Source of the DNA: Bacteroidales bacterium | GTDB taxonomy: Bacteria > Bacteroidota > Bacteroidia > Bacteroidales > UBA7960 | Direction of reading: 5' to 3' | Assembly: GCA_003557965.1 (NCBI GenBank) | Contig: PWND01000235.1 | Coordinates: 1 to 25,695 of the forward strand | DNA: 25,695 nt | Shown here: positions 16,230-23,927 of the stretch, piece after piece | Layout: the number at the start of each line of letters is the position of its first letter | How positions within the stretch are numbered: position 1 is the first letter of the stretch | Position numbers and translations under genes: made by a program | Notes under the pieces: generated by a model | Databases searched by the model: none | Told to the model about the DNA's origin: nothing | The model's input: the letters and a program-made list of their open reading frames with translations, nothing else

Positions 16230-16237
16230 TACCTTTG
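16230..16237 (+). promoter_or_regulatory. -7 box of the Porin_10 gene
   Basis: TACCTTTG matches TAnnTTTG and predicts a start near 16243. Between that point and the ATG at 16291 lies a perfect 16-bp palindrome, TTTGTTATATAACAAA (16264-16279), which could be an operator or leader hairpin. Confidence 0.4.
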
Positions 16238-16290
16238 CTTCTCTTTAGTTTAAGACTTATAGGTTTGTTATATAACAAAATAACCTTGTA

Positions 16291-18330
16291 ATGAGGCATA
16301 TTATATGTTTGTTTTTTATAAGTATCTTTTTTCTGCCGATTAGATTAATTTCGCAGGAAAACTTAACAGGCACTGAGAATGATACAGTTGTTGATATAAT
16401 ACACAATGAGGCTAATATAGCAACATGCTGCAACAACGATTCTATATTTTTAGTTTTTAAAGTTCCATGGTTCACTAAAGAACAATTAACATCGCCATTT
16501 AAGGTAAAACCCCAATATATTGACACTACACTTACAGCGCTGCAACTGTATGATTATGCTTATAAAAATGATGCTTTTTTTCTGGCAAATAAAGGCAATG
16601 TAGGCCATGTAAACAGAAATTTATACTTTGACCCTGATGTAAATAATGTTTTTTCACTGTTTTCTGATGATTATTGGTCGAGGTATATTCTGTCGCATTC
16701 TGACTTGAAATTTATCAGGCCAATTCATGTTTACTCTGAATTAAATTACGTAATAGGAAGTGAACGCGAGCAACTTTTTTACGCAAAGCATTCGCAAAAA
16801 ATTAATGAAAACTCTTTTATGGGATTTTGCTACAGGGTTATTAGTTCGCCGGGGGCTTACACAAGGTTGGGCTCCAGGAATAATAACTTGTACGGGCTAT
16901 ACGACTATATTAGTAATAATGAAAAATATCATCTGATAACCACAGTTAATTACAGCAATATAATGAACCAGGAAAGTGGTGGTTTGATTGACCATGTTGC
17001 TTTTGAGGAAGATGAAGTCAGGGAAGATGTTTTCTTGTTTAATGCAGAATTCAGGAAAACAGACCTTGAAATTGTTGTAAATAATTTTTACAGGATTGGG
17101 TTTGATGTTTCTTCTAAAACCGAAAATGAAAATGAAAGGATTAATGATACCATTAATAATGAGCAAAACAGCAGTAATGAAATAAGGCGAGTAAACCTCG
17201 GCAGGATAGGACATGAGTTTTCATTTCACAGGCAATCTTTTGTATTTGAAGACAGGGATGCTGTTTATCCTTTTTTTGACACCGACCCCCATAATGAATC
17301 AAATACTTTTGACTCAACTTATGTGCAAGTTATTAGCAATGAAATTTTTTGGTCTAATTTCCCCGAAAAAGGCGGCAAGTTTACGTTCCCTTTGAATTTC
17401 AAAATTTTCCTTAAGCATCAGTACATTAACTTAAAGTTCCCATTGTTTAGCAATAGCCTGAAAACTAATAATGAAGAACATTATCCTGTTAATAAAATGT
17501 ATTATAATCAATACACACCAGGAATTGAATTAAAGTCAGACCATAATCGGTTTTTGTCATTTTCAGGATTGGCAAGATACACTATTGGAGGATATAATAG
17601 TAATGACTTTTTGATTTCAGGTGGAGTTAGTTTGGGAAGATTAAACACAAGTCATTATTTACAGCTTAATGCTTATTACAGGGAAAGGGAAGTTCCCTAC
17701 TTTTTTAATTACTACAATGGTAATTATCATGGCTGGAATAATGACTTCAACAAAAACCGGATAGCTAATGCCTCTGTTCGTTATAACTATTCAGGTTTTA
17801 ATTTAACAGCTAATTATTATATTTTGAATAATATGGTTTTTATGAACGAGGATATTGAGCCGGAGCAAAACCCTTCAACATTAAGTGCTTTTAACTTCAG
17901 AGCAGGTACTGATCATTCGTTTGCAGGTATTGGATTAAGGAATGATATTGTGTATCAGGCTATTCCTGTAAGTGGATTTGAAGATTTTCCGTCTTTTATG
18001 TCGTATCATTCGCTGTTTTATGGTGGTTCCTTATTTGATGATGCTTTGTTTTATCAAATTGGTATTGACCTGAATTATAACGCGCCCTACTATCCTTCAG
18101 CATATATGCCAACTGTGTTGCAATTTTACAAGCAATCAGAGTACCGTTCACAGCATAATTTTTTAGTTGATGTGTTTTTAAACGTTAAAATCTCACATGC
18201 AAGGATATTTCTTAAGTATCAAAACCTTGGAGGATTTGTTTACCAAGAAAAGCCTGTTTACCACATACCATATTATCCTGTGCCTGAGGCAATGTTTAAA
18301 TTTGGGGTTTCCTGGATGTTTTTTAACTAA
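16291..18330 (+). CDS. Putative outer-membrane porin (Porin_10 family)
   Basis: A 679-residue protein with a signal peptide (about 1-21, ending RLISQ) and a beta-barrel built of alternating aromatic strands. It shows the Porin_10 signature near the N-terminus: DTTLTALQLYDYAYKNDAFFLANKGNVGHVNRNL (read as TTL...Q.Y.......A..GN.G...R.L), WSRYILSHSDLKF, and later GRLNTSHYLQLNAYY and SVRYNYSGFNLTANYY, ending on an aromatic-rich strand (SWMFFN). Members of this family are common and mostly uncharacterised in Bacteroidota. The 135-base gap from the BtuG-like gene and a separate -7 box suggest it is outside the B12 operon, although a supporting role cannot be excluded. It converges with the M13 peptidase gene 18 bases away. 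Confidence 0.82.
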   Translation: MRHIICLFFISIFFLPIRLISQENLTGTENDTVVDIIHNEANIATCCNNDSIFLVFKVPWFTKEQLTSPFKVKPQYIDTTLTALQLYDYAYKNDAFFLANKGNVGHVNRNLYFDPDVNNVFSLFSDDYWSRYILSHSDLKFIRPIHVYSELNYVIGSEREQLFYAKHSQKINENSFMGFCYRVISSPGAYTRLGSRNNNLYGLYDYISNNEKYHLITTVNYSNIMNQESGGLIDHVAFEEDEVREDVFLFNAEFRKTDLEIVVNNFYRIGFDVSSKTENENERINDTINNEQNSSNEIRRVNLGRIGHEFSFHRQSFVFEDRDAVYPFFDTDPHNESNTFDSTYVQVISNEIFWSNFPEKGGKFTFPLNFKIFLKHQYINLKFPLFSNSLKTNNEEHYPVNKMYYNQYTPGIELKSDHNRFLSFSGLARYTIGGYNSNDFLISGGVSLGRLNTSHYLQLNAYYREREVPYFFNYYNGNYHGWNNDFNKNRIANASVRYNYSGFNLTANYYILNNMVFMNEDIEPEQNPSTLSAFNFRAGTDHSFAGIGLRNDIVYQAIPVSGFEDFPSFMSYHSLFYGGSLFDDALFYQIGIDLNYNAPYYPSAYMPTVLQFYKQSEYRSQHNFLVDVFLNVKISHARIFLKYQNLGGFVYQEKPVYHIPYYPVPEAMFKFGVSWMFFN

Positions 18331-18348
18331 AGAGTATGAAATTTCATT

Positions 18349-20370
18349 TTACCAAATCCGGGCTCTTTCTCCTTTTGGGATATATCTGTTGTCTTCAGGT
18401 GTAATACTGAAATGCTCATAAAAAGCGTCCATATTATAAACAACTCCATTAACCCTTGCTTCGCCGGGGGAGTGAGGCCTTTCCTGTAAATTCCTTATAA
18501 GCTCCTGGTCTCTTATGTTGTTTCGCCATACTTGTGCATAAGAAATAAAAAACCTTTGTTCAGGACTAAAGCCATCTATCTCTTCAACCTCATCCATATC
18601 ACTTAATCTCAGTTTAAATGCAGTATATGCTATGCTTAAACCTCCCAGGTCAGCAATATTTTCACCTAAACTTAGTTCTCCATTTATAGTTAGGGTATCC
18701 AGCACAACATAATTATTGTATTGGTCAATTAAGATATCAGCTCGTTTTTGAAACTTTTCGGAGTCATCTTCTGTCCACCAGTCATTTAGCCTTCCATCAG
18801 CATCGTAGTGTCTGCCATGATCGTCAAAACCATGAGTCATTTCGTGCCCTATTACCATCCCTATTGCTCCAAAATTCACAGCATCATCGCCATGAAGATA
18901 AAAGAATGGTGGTTGCAGAATTGCTGCCGGAAATACAATTTCATTCATTGTCGGGCTGTAATATGCATTAACCGTTTGGGGGTTCATAAACCACTTATCC
19001 CTGTTTACAGGCTTGCCAATTTCGTCAAGGTTTCTGCGGATGTTAAACCGTCTTGCTTCCAGTACATTTAAAATATATGGCTGGCTTAGTATTTCTAAAT
19101 CTGAATAATCAACCCACTCATCAGGATATCCTATTTTTACATTCATCAGGTTTAGCTTATTAATAGCTTTTTTCTTTGTTTCATCACTCATCCAGTCAAG
19201 TTCTTCAATCCTTATTTTGAACGCATCTCTAAGATACTCTACAAGTTCTTCCATCCTAAGCTTTGCTTCCTCCGGGAAAAATTCAGCTACATATTCCTGC
19301 CCGATTGTTTCTCCAATGTTGCGGTTTATGTTTTGCAGTACTCGCTTCCAACGTTCCTGGGGCTTTTCACGCCCCGACATTACCCTGCCATAAAATTCAA
19401 AAGTTGTATTTTCAAAATTTTCACCTAAAAACGAAGCAGAAGGCCTTAAAACATTCCACTCTAAATAATTCTGTAATTTATGCTTTTCTGAACTATTCCA
19501 TATTAAATCCACAGTGTTAATGAAATCAGGCATCCCAATATTAAGCTCTTCAATGTCAAGTCCCCTGGCATTAAAATATAGCTGCCAGTTTATTGAAGGG
19601 CTGATATCTCGAAGTTCGTTAATGTTCATTTTGTTATAGGTTGCATAAGGGTTGCGCCTTTCAATTCTACTCATAGAAGCTTCTGCCAGCTTCTTTTCAA
19701 TAGAATAAATATCTTCGGACTTACTTTTTGCTTCTGCCTCAGAGTAACCGGCCAAAACTAAAATTTCATTAATCATTTTTTTGTATGCCTCCCTGATTTC
19801 CAATGAACGACTGTCATCTTTCAGGTAGTAGTCTTTATCGGTCATTCCTAAGCCACTCTGAAAAATACTTCCAATCATCATTTCAGTATTCATCCTGTCC
19901 TGTGCACTTACAAGCCTGAAAAATGGCCGAAAACCATAGTCATGCAAGCCGGCCAGCAATTTAGTAAAATCTTCTTCGCTTTCTACCTGCCATATATCAT
20001 CCAGGATTGGCTGAATAGGGCTATGCCCCAGCTTATTCAATTCTTCTACATTCATGCCGCTGTTAAAAAAATCTCTGACTTTTTGCCTGTTGCTGCCTTC
20101 TTCTGCCGTTGCATCATTGGTGATTTCTTCTATTAGTGAGTTTAACCTGTCGTTGTTTAGCTGCTCAAGCTCCTCAAAAGCCCCATAACGGCTATACTCT
20201 TCAGGAATAGGATTATTCTTTAACCACCCATTATTTACAAACCTGTAAAAATCATCTCCGGGTGATATGCTAAAATCCATATTATCCGGGTTTATTGGTG
20301 GCTCTTCTTTACTTGCACAAGACGATAATAACATAGTCAGTGTTAAGATTAATGGTAGATACTTTTTCAT
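18349..20370 (-). CDS. M13 family zinc metallopeptidase lipoprotein (neprilysin/PepO-like)
   Basis: A 673-residue oligopeptidase. The N-terminus is a lipoprotein signal with lipobox LLSSC (Cys18) followed by ASKEE. Then comes the M13 N-terminal domain (DFSISPGDDFYRFVNNGWL near 32-50) and the catalytic domain: NAYYSP, VFPAAILQPPFF, zinc motif HEMTH (H509, E510, H513), and the third ligand E570 in GENIADLGG. The C-terminal SITPEDNRYIPKGERARIW matches the family end. All catalytic residues are present and the length is normal. It should degrade short peptides in the periplasm or at the outer membrane. The gene appears to stand alone. The alanine after Cys18 and lack of an immediate KDD-type signal leave surface exposure uncertain. 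Confidence 0.95.
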   Translation of the reverse strand: MKKYLPLILTLTMLLSSCASKEEPPINPDNMDFSISPGDDFYRFVNNGWLKNNPIPEEYSRYGAFEELEQLNNDRLNSLIEEITNDATAEEGSNRQKVRDFFNSGMNVEELNKLGHSPIQPILDDIWQVESEEDFTKLLAGLHDYGFRPFFRLVSAQDRMNTEMMIGSIFQSGLGMTDKDYYLKDDSRSLEIREAYKKMINEILVLAGYSEAEAKSKSEDIYSIEKKLAEASMSRIERRNPYATYNKMNINELRDISPSINWQLYFNARGLDIEELNIGMPDFINTVDLIWNSSEKHKLQNYLEWNVLRPSASFLGENFENTTFEFYGRVMSGREKPQERWKRVLQNINRNIGETIGQEYVAEFFPEEAKLRMEELVEYLRDAFKIRIEELDWMSDETKKKAINKLNLMNVKIGYPDEWVDYSDLEILSQPYILNVLEARRFNIRRNLDEIGKPVNRDKWFMNPQTVNAYYSPTMNEIVFPAAILQPPFFYLHGDDAVNFGAIGMVIGHEMTHGFDDHGRHYDADGRLNDWWTEDDSEKFQKRADILIDQYNNYVVLDTLTINGELSLGENIADLGGLSIAYTAFKLRLSDMDEVEEIDGFSPEQRFFISYAQVWRNNIRDQELIRNLQERPHSPGEARVNGVVYNMDAFYEHFSITPEDNRYIPKGERARIW

Positions 20371-20706
20371 TTTTGTAAATTGAAATTAAACTCCTAATAT
20401 TTACTATGCCGGTTTAAAATGACCAAGCTGATTTTTAAGTAATTTTACTTACTTAATTAATGTGAATAGAATTATTTTTTACTAAAGTAATATATATAAA
20501 TATAAATAGGTGAGCGACATAACGGCTTTTAGTTTTTTTATGAGAGATATTTTATTAATTTATACTTTTTAAGTGTTTTATACTTTTTGAGGATAAACAT
20601 AAACTTTCATTAATCTTTTTATTATTTAAAACAATTACAGAAAATCCCAATAATCTGCAACTAATGAATCAAAAAGTGTAATTTCGCAGGAATAATATTT
20701 ATTTAA
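20371..20706. other. Intergenic region between M13 peptidase and DUF454 genes
   Basis: This divergent 336-base region is very AT-rich and holds no gene. Visible items are a short palindrome TAAGTAATTTTACTTA (20436-20451), a 12-base direct repeat TTTATACTTTTT at 20559-20570 and 20577-20588, and TAATTTCG at 20679-20686, one mismatch from a -7 box and 20 bases before the ATG at 20707. I found no good -7 box for the peptidase gene. Confidence 0.4.
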
Positions 20707-21171
20707 ATGACTGTTAAAAAAAGAAAAGAGTATAACTATCCCGAAACTACACAAGCTTGCAATACCCCAAATAAAGAAGTGTTTTTTGGCAAGAACTTAA
20801 AACCCTGGCAAAGATTTGCATATAAGTTTGCCGGAATAACATCTTTTATTTTTGGAATGATTGGTGTTGTTATGCCATTGGTGCCAACTACGCCGTTTTT
20901 ATTGCTATCCGTTTGGTGTTATGCAAGAAGTTCAGAAAAGCTTTTTTACTGGTTAATTTATCACAGAGTTTTTGGAGAGTACATAAGAAATTATCGTGAT
21001 AAAAAAGGAATACCAATGAAAGTTAAGGTTTGGGTTCTTATTTTACTGTGGGCTACAATATCATTCTCCGCGTTTTACGTTGTAGATATTATTTGGGTTA
21101 GAGTTTTGCTTATGATTATAGCAATAGGTGTGACTACCCACGTTCTTAGGATTCCTACCTTGAAGAAATAA
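20707..21171 (+). CDS. DUF454 (YbaN-like) inner-membrane protein
   Basis: A 154-residue membrane protein. After a polar N-terminus (about 1-35) it has the DUF454 pattern: WQRFAYKFAGITSFIFG, then VVMPLVPTTPFLLLSVWCYARSS (the diagnostic PLxPTTPF motif near 58-66), FYWLIYHRVFGEYIRNY, and two C-terminal helices around a KGIPMKVKV turn. Four hydrophobic segments are likely. The family includes E. coli YbaN; its function is not known to me. The N-terminal extension of about 35 residues is longer than in minimal family members. The downstream gene starts 191 bases away and is probably transcribed separately. Confidence 0.87.
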   Translation: MTVKKRKEYNYPETTQACNTPNKEVFFGKNLKPWQRFAYKFAGITSFIFGMIGVVMPLVPTTPFLLLSVWCYARSSEKLFYWLIYHRVFGEYIRNYRDKKGIPMKVKVWVLILLWATISFSAFYVVDIIWVRVLLMIIAIGVTTHVLRIPTLKK

Positions 21172-21236
21172 AAAAAGACAGATTTATTAAAATTTGTTTC
21201 AAAAAATATGTAGTTTAGCATAAATGATTGTATTTG

Positions 21237-21319
21237 TTGATTGGTTAATTGATTAACTGGTTGATTGGTTTATTATACTTTTTTTTATATTTCTTAACCT
21301 TAACCTTAGCCTTGGCCTT
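21237..21319. repeat. Repeat-rich region upstream of the YfiR-SpoIIE gene
   Basis: TTGATTGGTT occurs at 21237-21246 and 21261-21270 and flanks the inverted repeat GTTAAT-TG-ATTAAC (21244-21257). Further on, CTTAAC is repeated in tandem with decay (CTTAAC, CTTAAC, CTTAGC, CTTGGC; 21293-21316). No TAnnTTTG box is present. The first block may be an operator; the hexamers look like slippage-prone sequence. Confidence 0.5.
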
Positions 21320-21362
21320 TGGGTTACGCTAATACAAGAAAGAAAAAACAAACTATATACAC

Positions 21363-23336
21363 ATGAGGTTAATTGTACTATTTTTTATGCTTCTTGTTTT
21401 GATAATCAATACTTCTTTTTTATCAAACGAAAATGAAAAATCACCGGCGGCACAAAGAGCCGAATACATTTTATATATAATAAACAATGTTACCTGGCCC
21501 GAGGATGCAGAATTTGATGAATTTGTAATAGGAGTATTGGAGGCAGAACCATATATATCCAAGGAATTGGAAATACAGTCGAAAGGAAAAACAACTGCTG
21601 ATGGCAAACCTGTTACCATAAAAATGTTTTCTGATATTAATGATTTAACTCCTACCCAAATGCTATATGTTAACAGGATTGAGGGTTATGATATATCTCG
21701 CGTATTAAGAGAAGTTTCCGGGAAAGGAACTTTGTTGATATCAGAGAACTATGAATTCCAGACTTCAATGATTAATTTTTTGATTGTGAATGATCTTTTG
21801 CGTTTTGAAATTAATCTTGCCAGGATGGAAAGTGAAGGCTTTAGGGCTGCTCCTTTATTTGCTGCTCAATCAATAAAGCGCGAATCAGATTGGGTAAACC
21901 TTTACCATCAGGTTGAGGATATGTACTTTAGAGAGCAGGAGATAGTCAGGCAGCAAAGTCTTGAAATAAAAGAACAGCAAGAAATTATTGCCAAACAACT
22001 TTCTGTTATTGAAGAGCAGGATGCCGAAATTTATGAACAGCAACAACAAATACTTCAACAAACGGAAAGGCTGGATCGGCTTAATAGTGTTATTTCTGAA
22101 AGGGAAAAGGAACTTGATGCAGCAGTTGAGGTTTTGGATGAAAAAACAAAACAAATCAATAAAAGTATTGAGCAGATAAGAATTGCAGAAAAAGAGCTTA
22201 AAAGCAAAACAGAGGAAGTGCTGCAAAAAGAAAAGATGATAGATGAGCAGGATAAATTACTGATTGCCCAATTGCAGGAAATTGAAAAGCAAAAAGTGAT
22301 AATTGTGCTTGCCGGAATACTTTTGGTTATTCTTATAGGCTTGGGATATTTTATCTACAGAAGCTACCTGATTAAGAAGAGAGCCAACATTGCATTGAAA
22401 CAGAAAAATGAACAAATCAGAAAACAAAAGGATGAAATTGAAAAACAAAGGGATGTTGCAACAAGGCAGCGCGATACTATAGCAAAACAAAATAAAAACA
22501 TTCAGGATAGTATAAACTACGCAAGCAGAATACAGGAAGCAGTGCTGCCCCCAAAAGAACTGTTAAGCTATGACCTGAAAAACTACTTTATTCTTAATAA
22601 GCCTAAAGAAGTGGTAAGTGGTGATTATTACTGGATGGCAAATAAAAACGAACAATTAATTATTGCTGCTGCCGATTGTACAGGGCATGGCGTTCCCGGT
22701 GCTTTTATGTCTATGCTGGGTGTAGCATTTTTGAATGAAATTGTCAATAAAATAGAAGTCCTCAAAGCAAACGAAATTTTAAATATGCTTAGAGAGTATG
22801 TGATTGATTCATTAAGGCAAACCGGAAAATCGGGCGAAGCAAATGATGGAATGGATATAGCTTTATGTATTTTAAATACTAAAAACTACAATATTCAATA
22901 TGCAGGTGCAAACAACCCTTTATATATTGTAAGGCCTGTTGAGAATGTAAAAGAAGATGATGAGCAACTTAAAGAACATAAACTTATTAGAGAAACAGAC
23001 AAACATCACTTGTACAGGGTAAAAGCAGACCTAATGCCTGTTGCAATTCACAGAAGGGCTGATGTCTCATTTAAAAATCACAACTTTCAAATGAATAAGG
23101 GCGACTCCTTTTATATTTTCTCTGATGGATATGTTGACCAATTCGGAGGGCCTCACGGAAAAAGATATAGCTCAGGTAAGTTTGCACAAAAGATTATTGA
23201 CATTCAAACGCTTAATATGCAAGAGCAGTTTGATGAATTAGATATTGAAATTGAAAGATGGAAAAGCATCCCGGATGATGATGGGAACAAACACCAGCAA
23301 ATAGATGACATACTAGTAATTGGTGTTAAACTTTAA
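21363..23336 (+). CDS. YfiR-domain, membrane-anchored SpoIIE/PP2C serine phosphatase
   Basis: A 657-residue sensor phosphatase. Order of parts: signal peptide (about 1-20), YfiR/DUF4154 domain (about 28-172: AAQRAEYILYIINNVTWP, FVIGVLEAEPY, GKGTLLISE, FLIVNDLLRFEINLARMESEGF), a Gln/Glu-rich coiled coil (178-310), one membrane helix (312-332), a second coiled coil (335-385) and a SpoIIE phosphatase (about 385-657) with metal-site motifs VSGDYYW (D421), ADCTGHG (D438), MDIALCI, FSDGYVDQFGG and the final IDDILVIG. YfiR proteins are normally separate periplasmic regulators of the diguanylate cyclase YfiN; here the domain is fused to a phosphatase instead. The Cys pairs known from Pseudomonas YfiR are absent: the first cysteine is C439. 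The phosphatase substrate is unknown. Convergent with the lipoprotein gene 3 bases downstream. Confidence 0.9.
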   Translation: MRLIVLFFMLLVLIINTSFLSNENEKSPAAQRAEYILYIINNVTWPEDAEFDEFVIGVLEAEPYISKELEIQSKGKTTADGKPVTIKMFSDINDLTPTQMLYVNRIEGYDISRVLREVSGKGTLLISENYEFQTSMINFLIVNDLLRFEINLARMESEGFRAAPLFAAQSIKRESDWVNLYHQVEDMYFREQEIVRQQSLEIKEQQEIIAKQLSVIEEQDAEIYEQQQQILQQTERLDRLNSVISEREKELDAAVEVLDEKTKQINKSIEQIRIAEKELKSKTEEVLQKEKMIDEQDKLLIAQLQEIEKQKVIIVLAGILLVILIGLGYFIYRSYLIKKRANIALKQKNEQIRKQKDEIEKQRDVATRQRDTIAKQNKNIQDSINYASRIQEAVLPPKELLSYDLKNYFILNKPKEVVSGDYYWMANKNEQLIIAAADCTGHGVPGAFMSMLGVAFLNEIVNKIEVLKANEILNMLREYVIDSLRQTGKSGEANDGMDIALCILNTKNYNIQYAGANNPLYIVRPVENVKEDDEQLKEHKLIRETDKHHLYRVKADLMPVAIHRRADVSFKNHNFQMNKGDSFYIFSDGYVDQFGGPHGKRYSSGKFAQKIIDIQTLNMQEQFDELDIEIERWKSIPDDDGNKHQQIDDILVIGVKL

Positions 23337-23339
23337 TAG

Positions 23340-23573
23340 TTAGAAACACTCAAATACAGTGGTTATTCCCTGCGGGTCAGTGGAAGATTGCCCGTCAATC
23401 TCATCCAGCTCATCTCCACATATATAACCGTAATACTCCCGGCCTTCTTCTTCTCCATCGGCATTATAAGTTACAATATAACAATCTTTGCAATTCTCAT
23501 CTAACTCACATGAAGTGATAAATGCAAAAAATGCAATAATCGAAACAAATAGAAATAATCTTCTTTTTACCAT
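23340..23573 (-). CDS. Small cysteine-rich lipoprotein
   Basis: A 77-residue protein of unknown function. It has a lipoprotein signal peptide (KRR then a Phe/Ile-rich core) with lipobox FITSC (Cys22), followed by ELDEN. The mature peptide of about 55 residues carries four further cysteines (C28, C31, C52, C76), enough for two disulfides, and is acidic. I do not recognise a family; small lipoproteins of this look are common in Bacteroidota. That it is a real gene is supported by the clean lipobox and a well-spaced promoter at 23600-23629. It overlaps nothing and ends 3 bases from the end of the YfiR-SpoIIE gene, leaving no room for a separate terminator between them. Confidence 0.75.
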   Translation of the reverse strand: MVKRRLFLFVSIIAFFAFITSCELDENCKDCYIVTYNADGEEEGREYYGYICGDELDEIDGQSSTDPQGITTVFECF

Positions 23574-23599
23574 AATAAAGTTTTCTGTTATAATTTAAA

Positions 23600-23629
23600 C
23601 AAATATATATAAAATTCTTTTAATCACAA
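23600..23629 (-). promoter_or_regulatory. Bacteroidota-type promoter of the small lipoprotein gene
   Basis: The minus strand has TTG (23627-23629), 19 bases, then TATATTTG (23600-23607), a near-ideal -33/-7 pair. The predicted start near 23594 leaves a leader of about 20 bases to the ATG at 23573. Confidence 0.6.
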
Positions 23630-23855
23630 CTTTAAAGTCCTGGTTCCTTTGAAATCTCAAGTATCAAATACGACTTGTTAAATACTAAGTAATTAATTGA
23701 CTGACAGATAGCTAAATATATAAAGCTCAGGTTTGCTTGTGTGAAAAACCATAATATAGTAGCTTCAATTACAAAATTGTAATACCAGGAATTCTTTCAA
23801 GGATGCCATATCCGTGAAAAAGTAGGTTTGTAAAAATAAATCAATTATGATTGCG

Positions 23856-23863
23856 TAATTTTG
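23856..23863 (+). promoter_or_regulatory. -7 box of the coiled-coil protein gene
   Basis: TAATTTTG matches TAnnTTTG and gives a leader of about 60 bases before the ATG at 23928. A TTTG at 23827-23830 is 25 bases upstream, longer than the usual spacing. Confidence 0.35.
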
Positions 23864-23927
23864 GTAAATTGTAAGTGATATTTTTATATTTTTAGAGACA
23901 TTTTTTTTAATTATAATTTCAAACATT

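Larger units (their letters stand above)
23574..23927. other. Divergent intergenic region with promoters and a palindrome
   Basis: This 354-base region serves the lipoprotein gene on one side and the coiled-coil gene on the other. Besides the promoters listed separately it contains a palindrome, ATTACAA-AA-TTGTAAT (23768-23783). No RNA gene or small ORF that I can support lies here. Confidence 0.4.
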
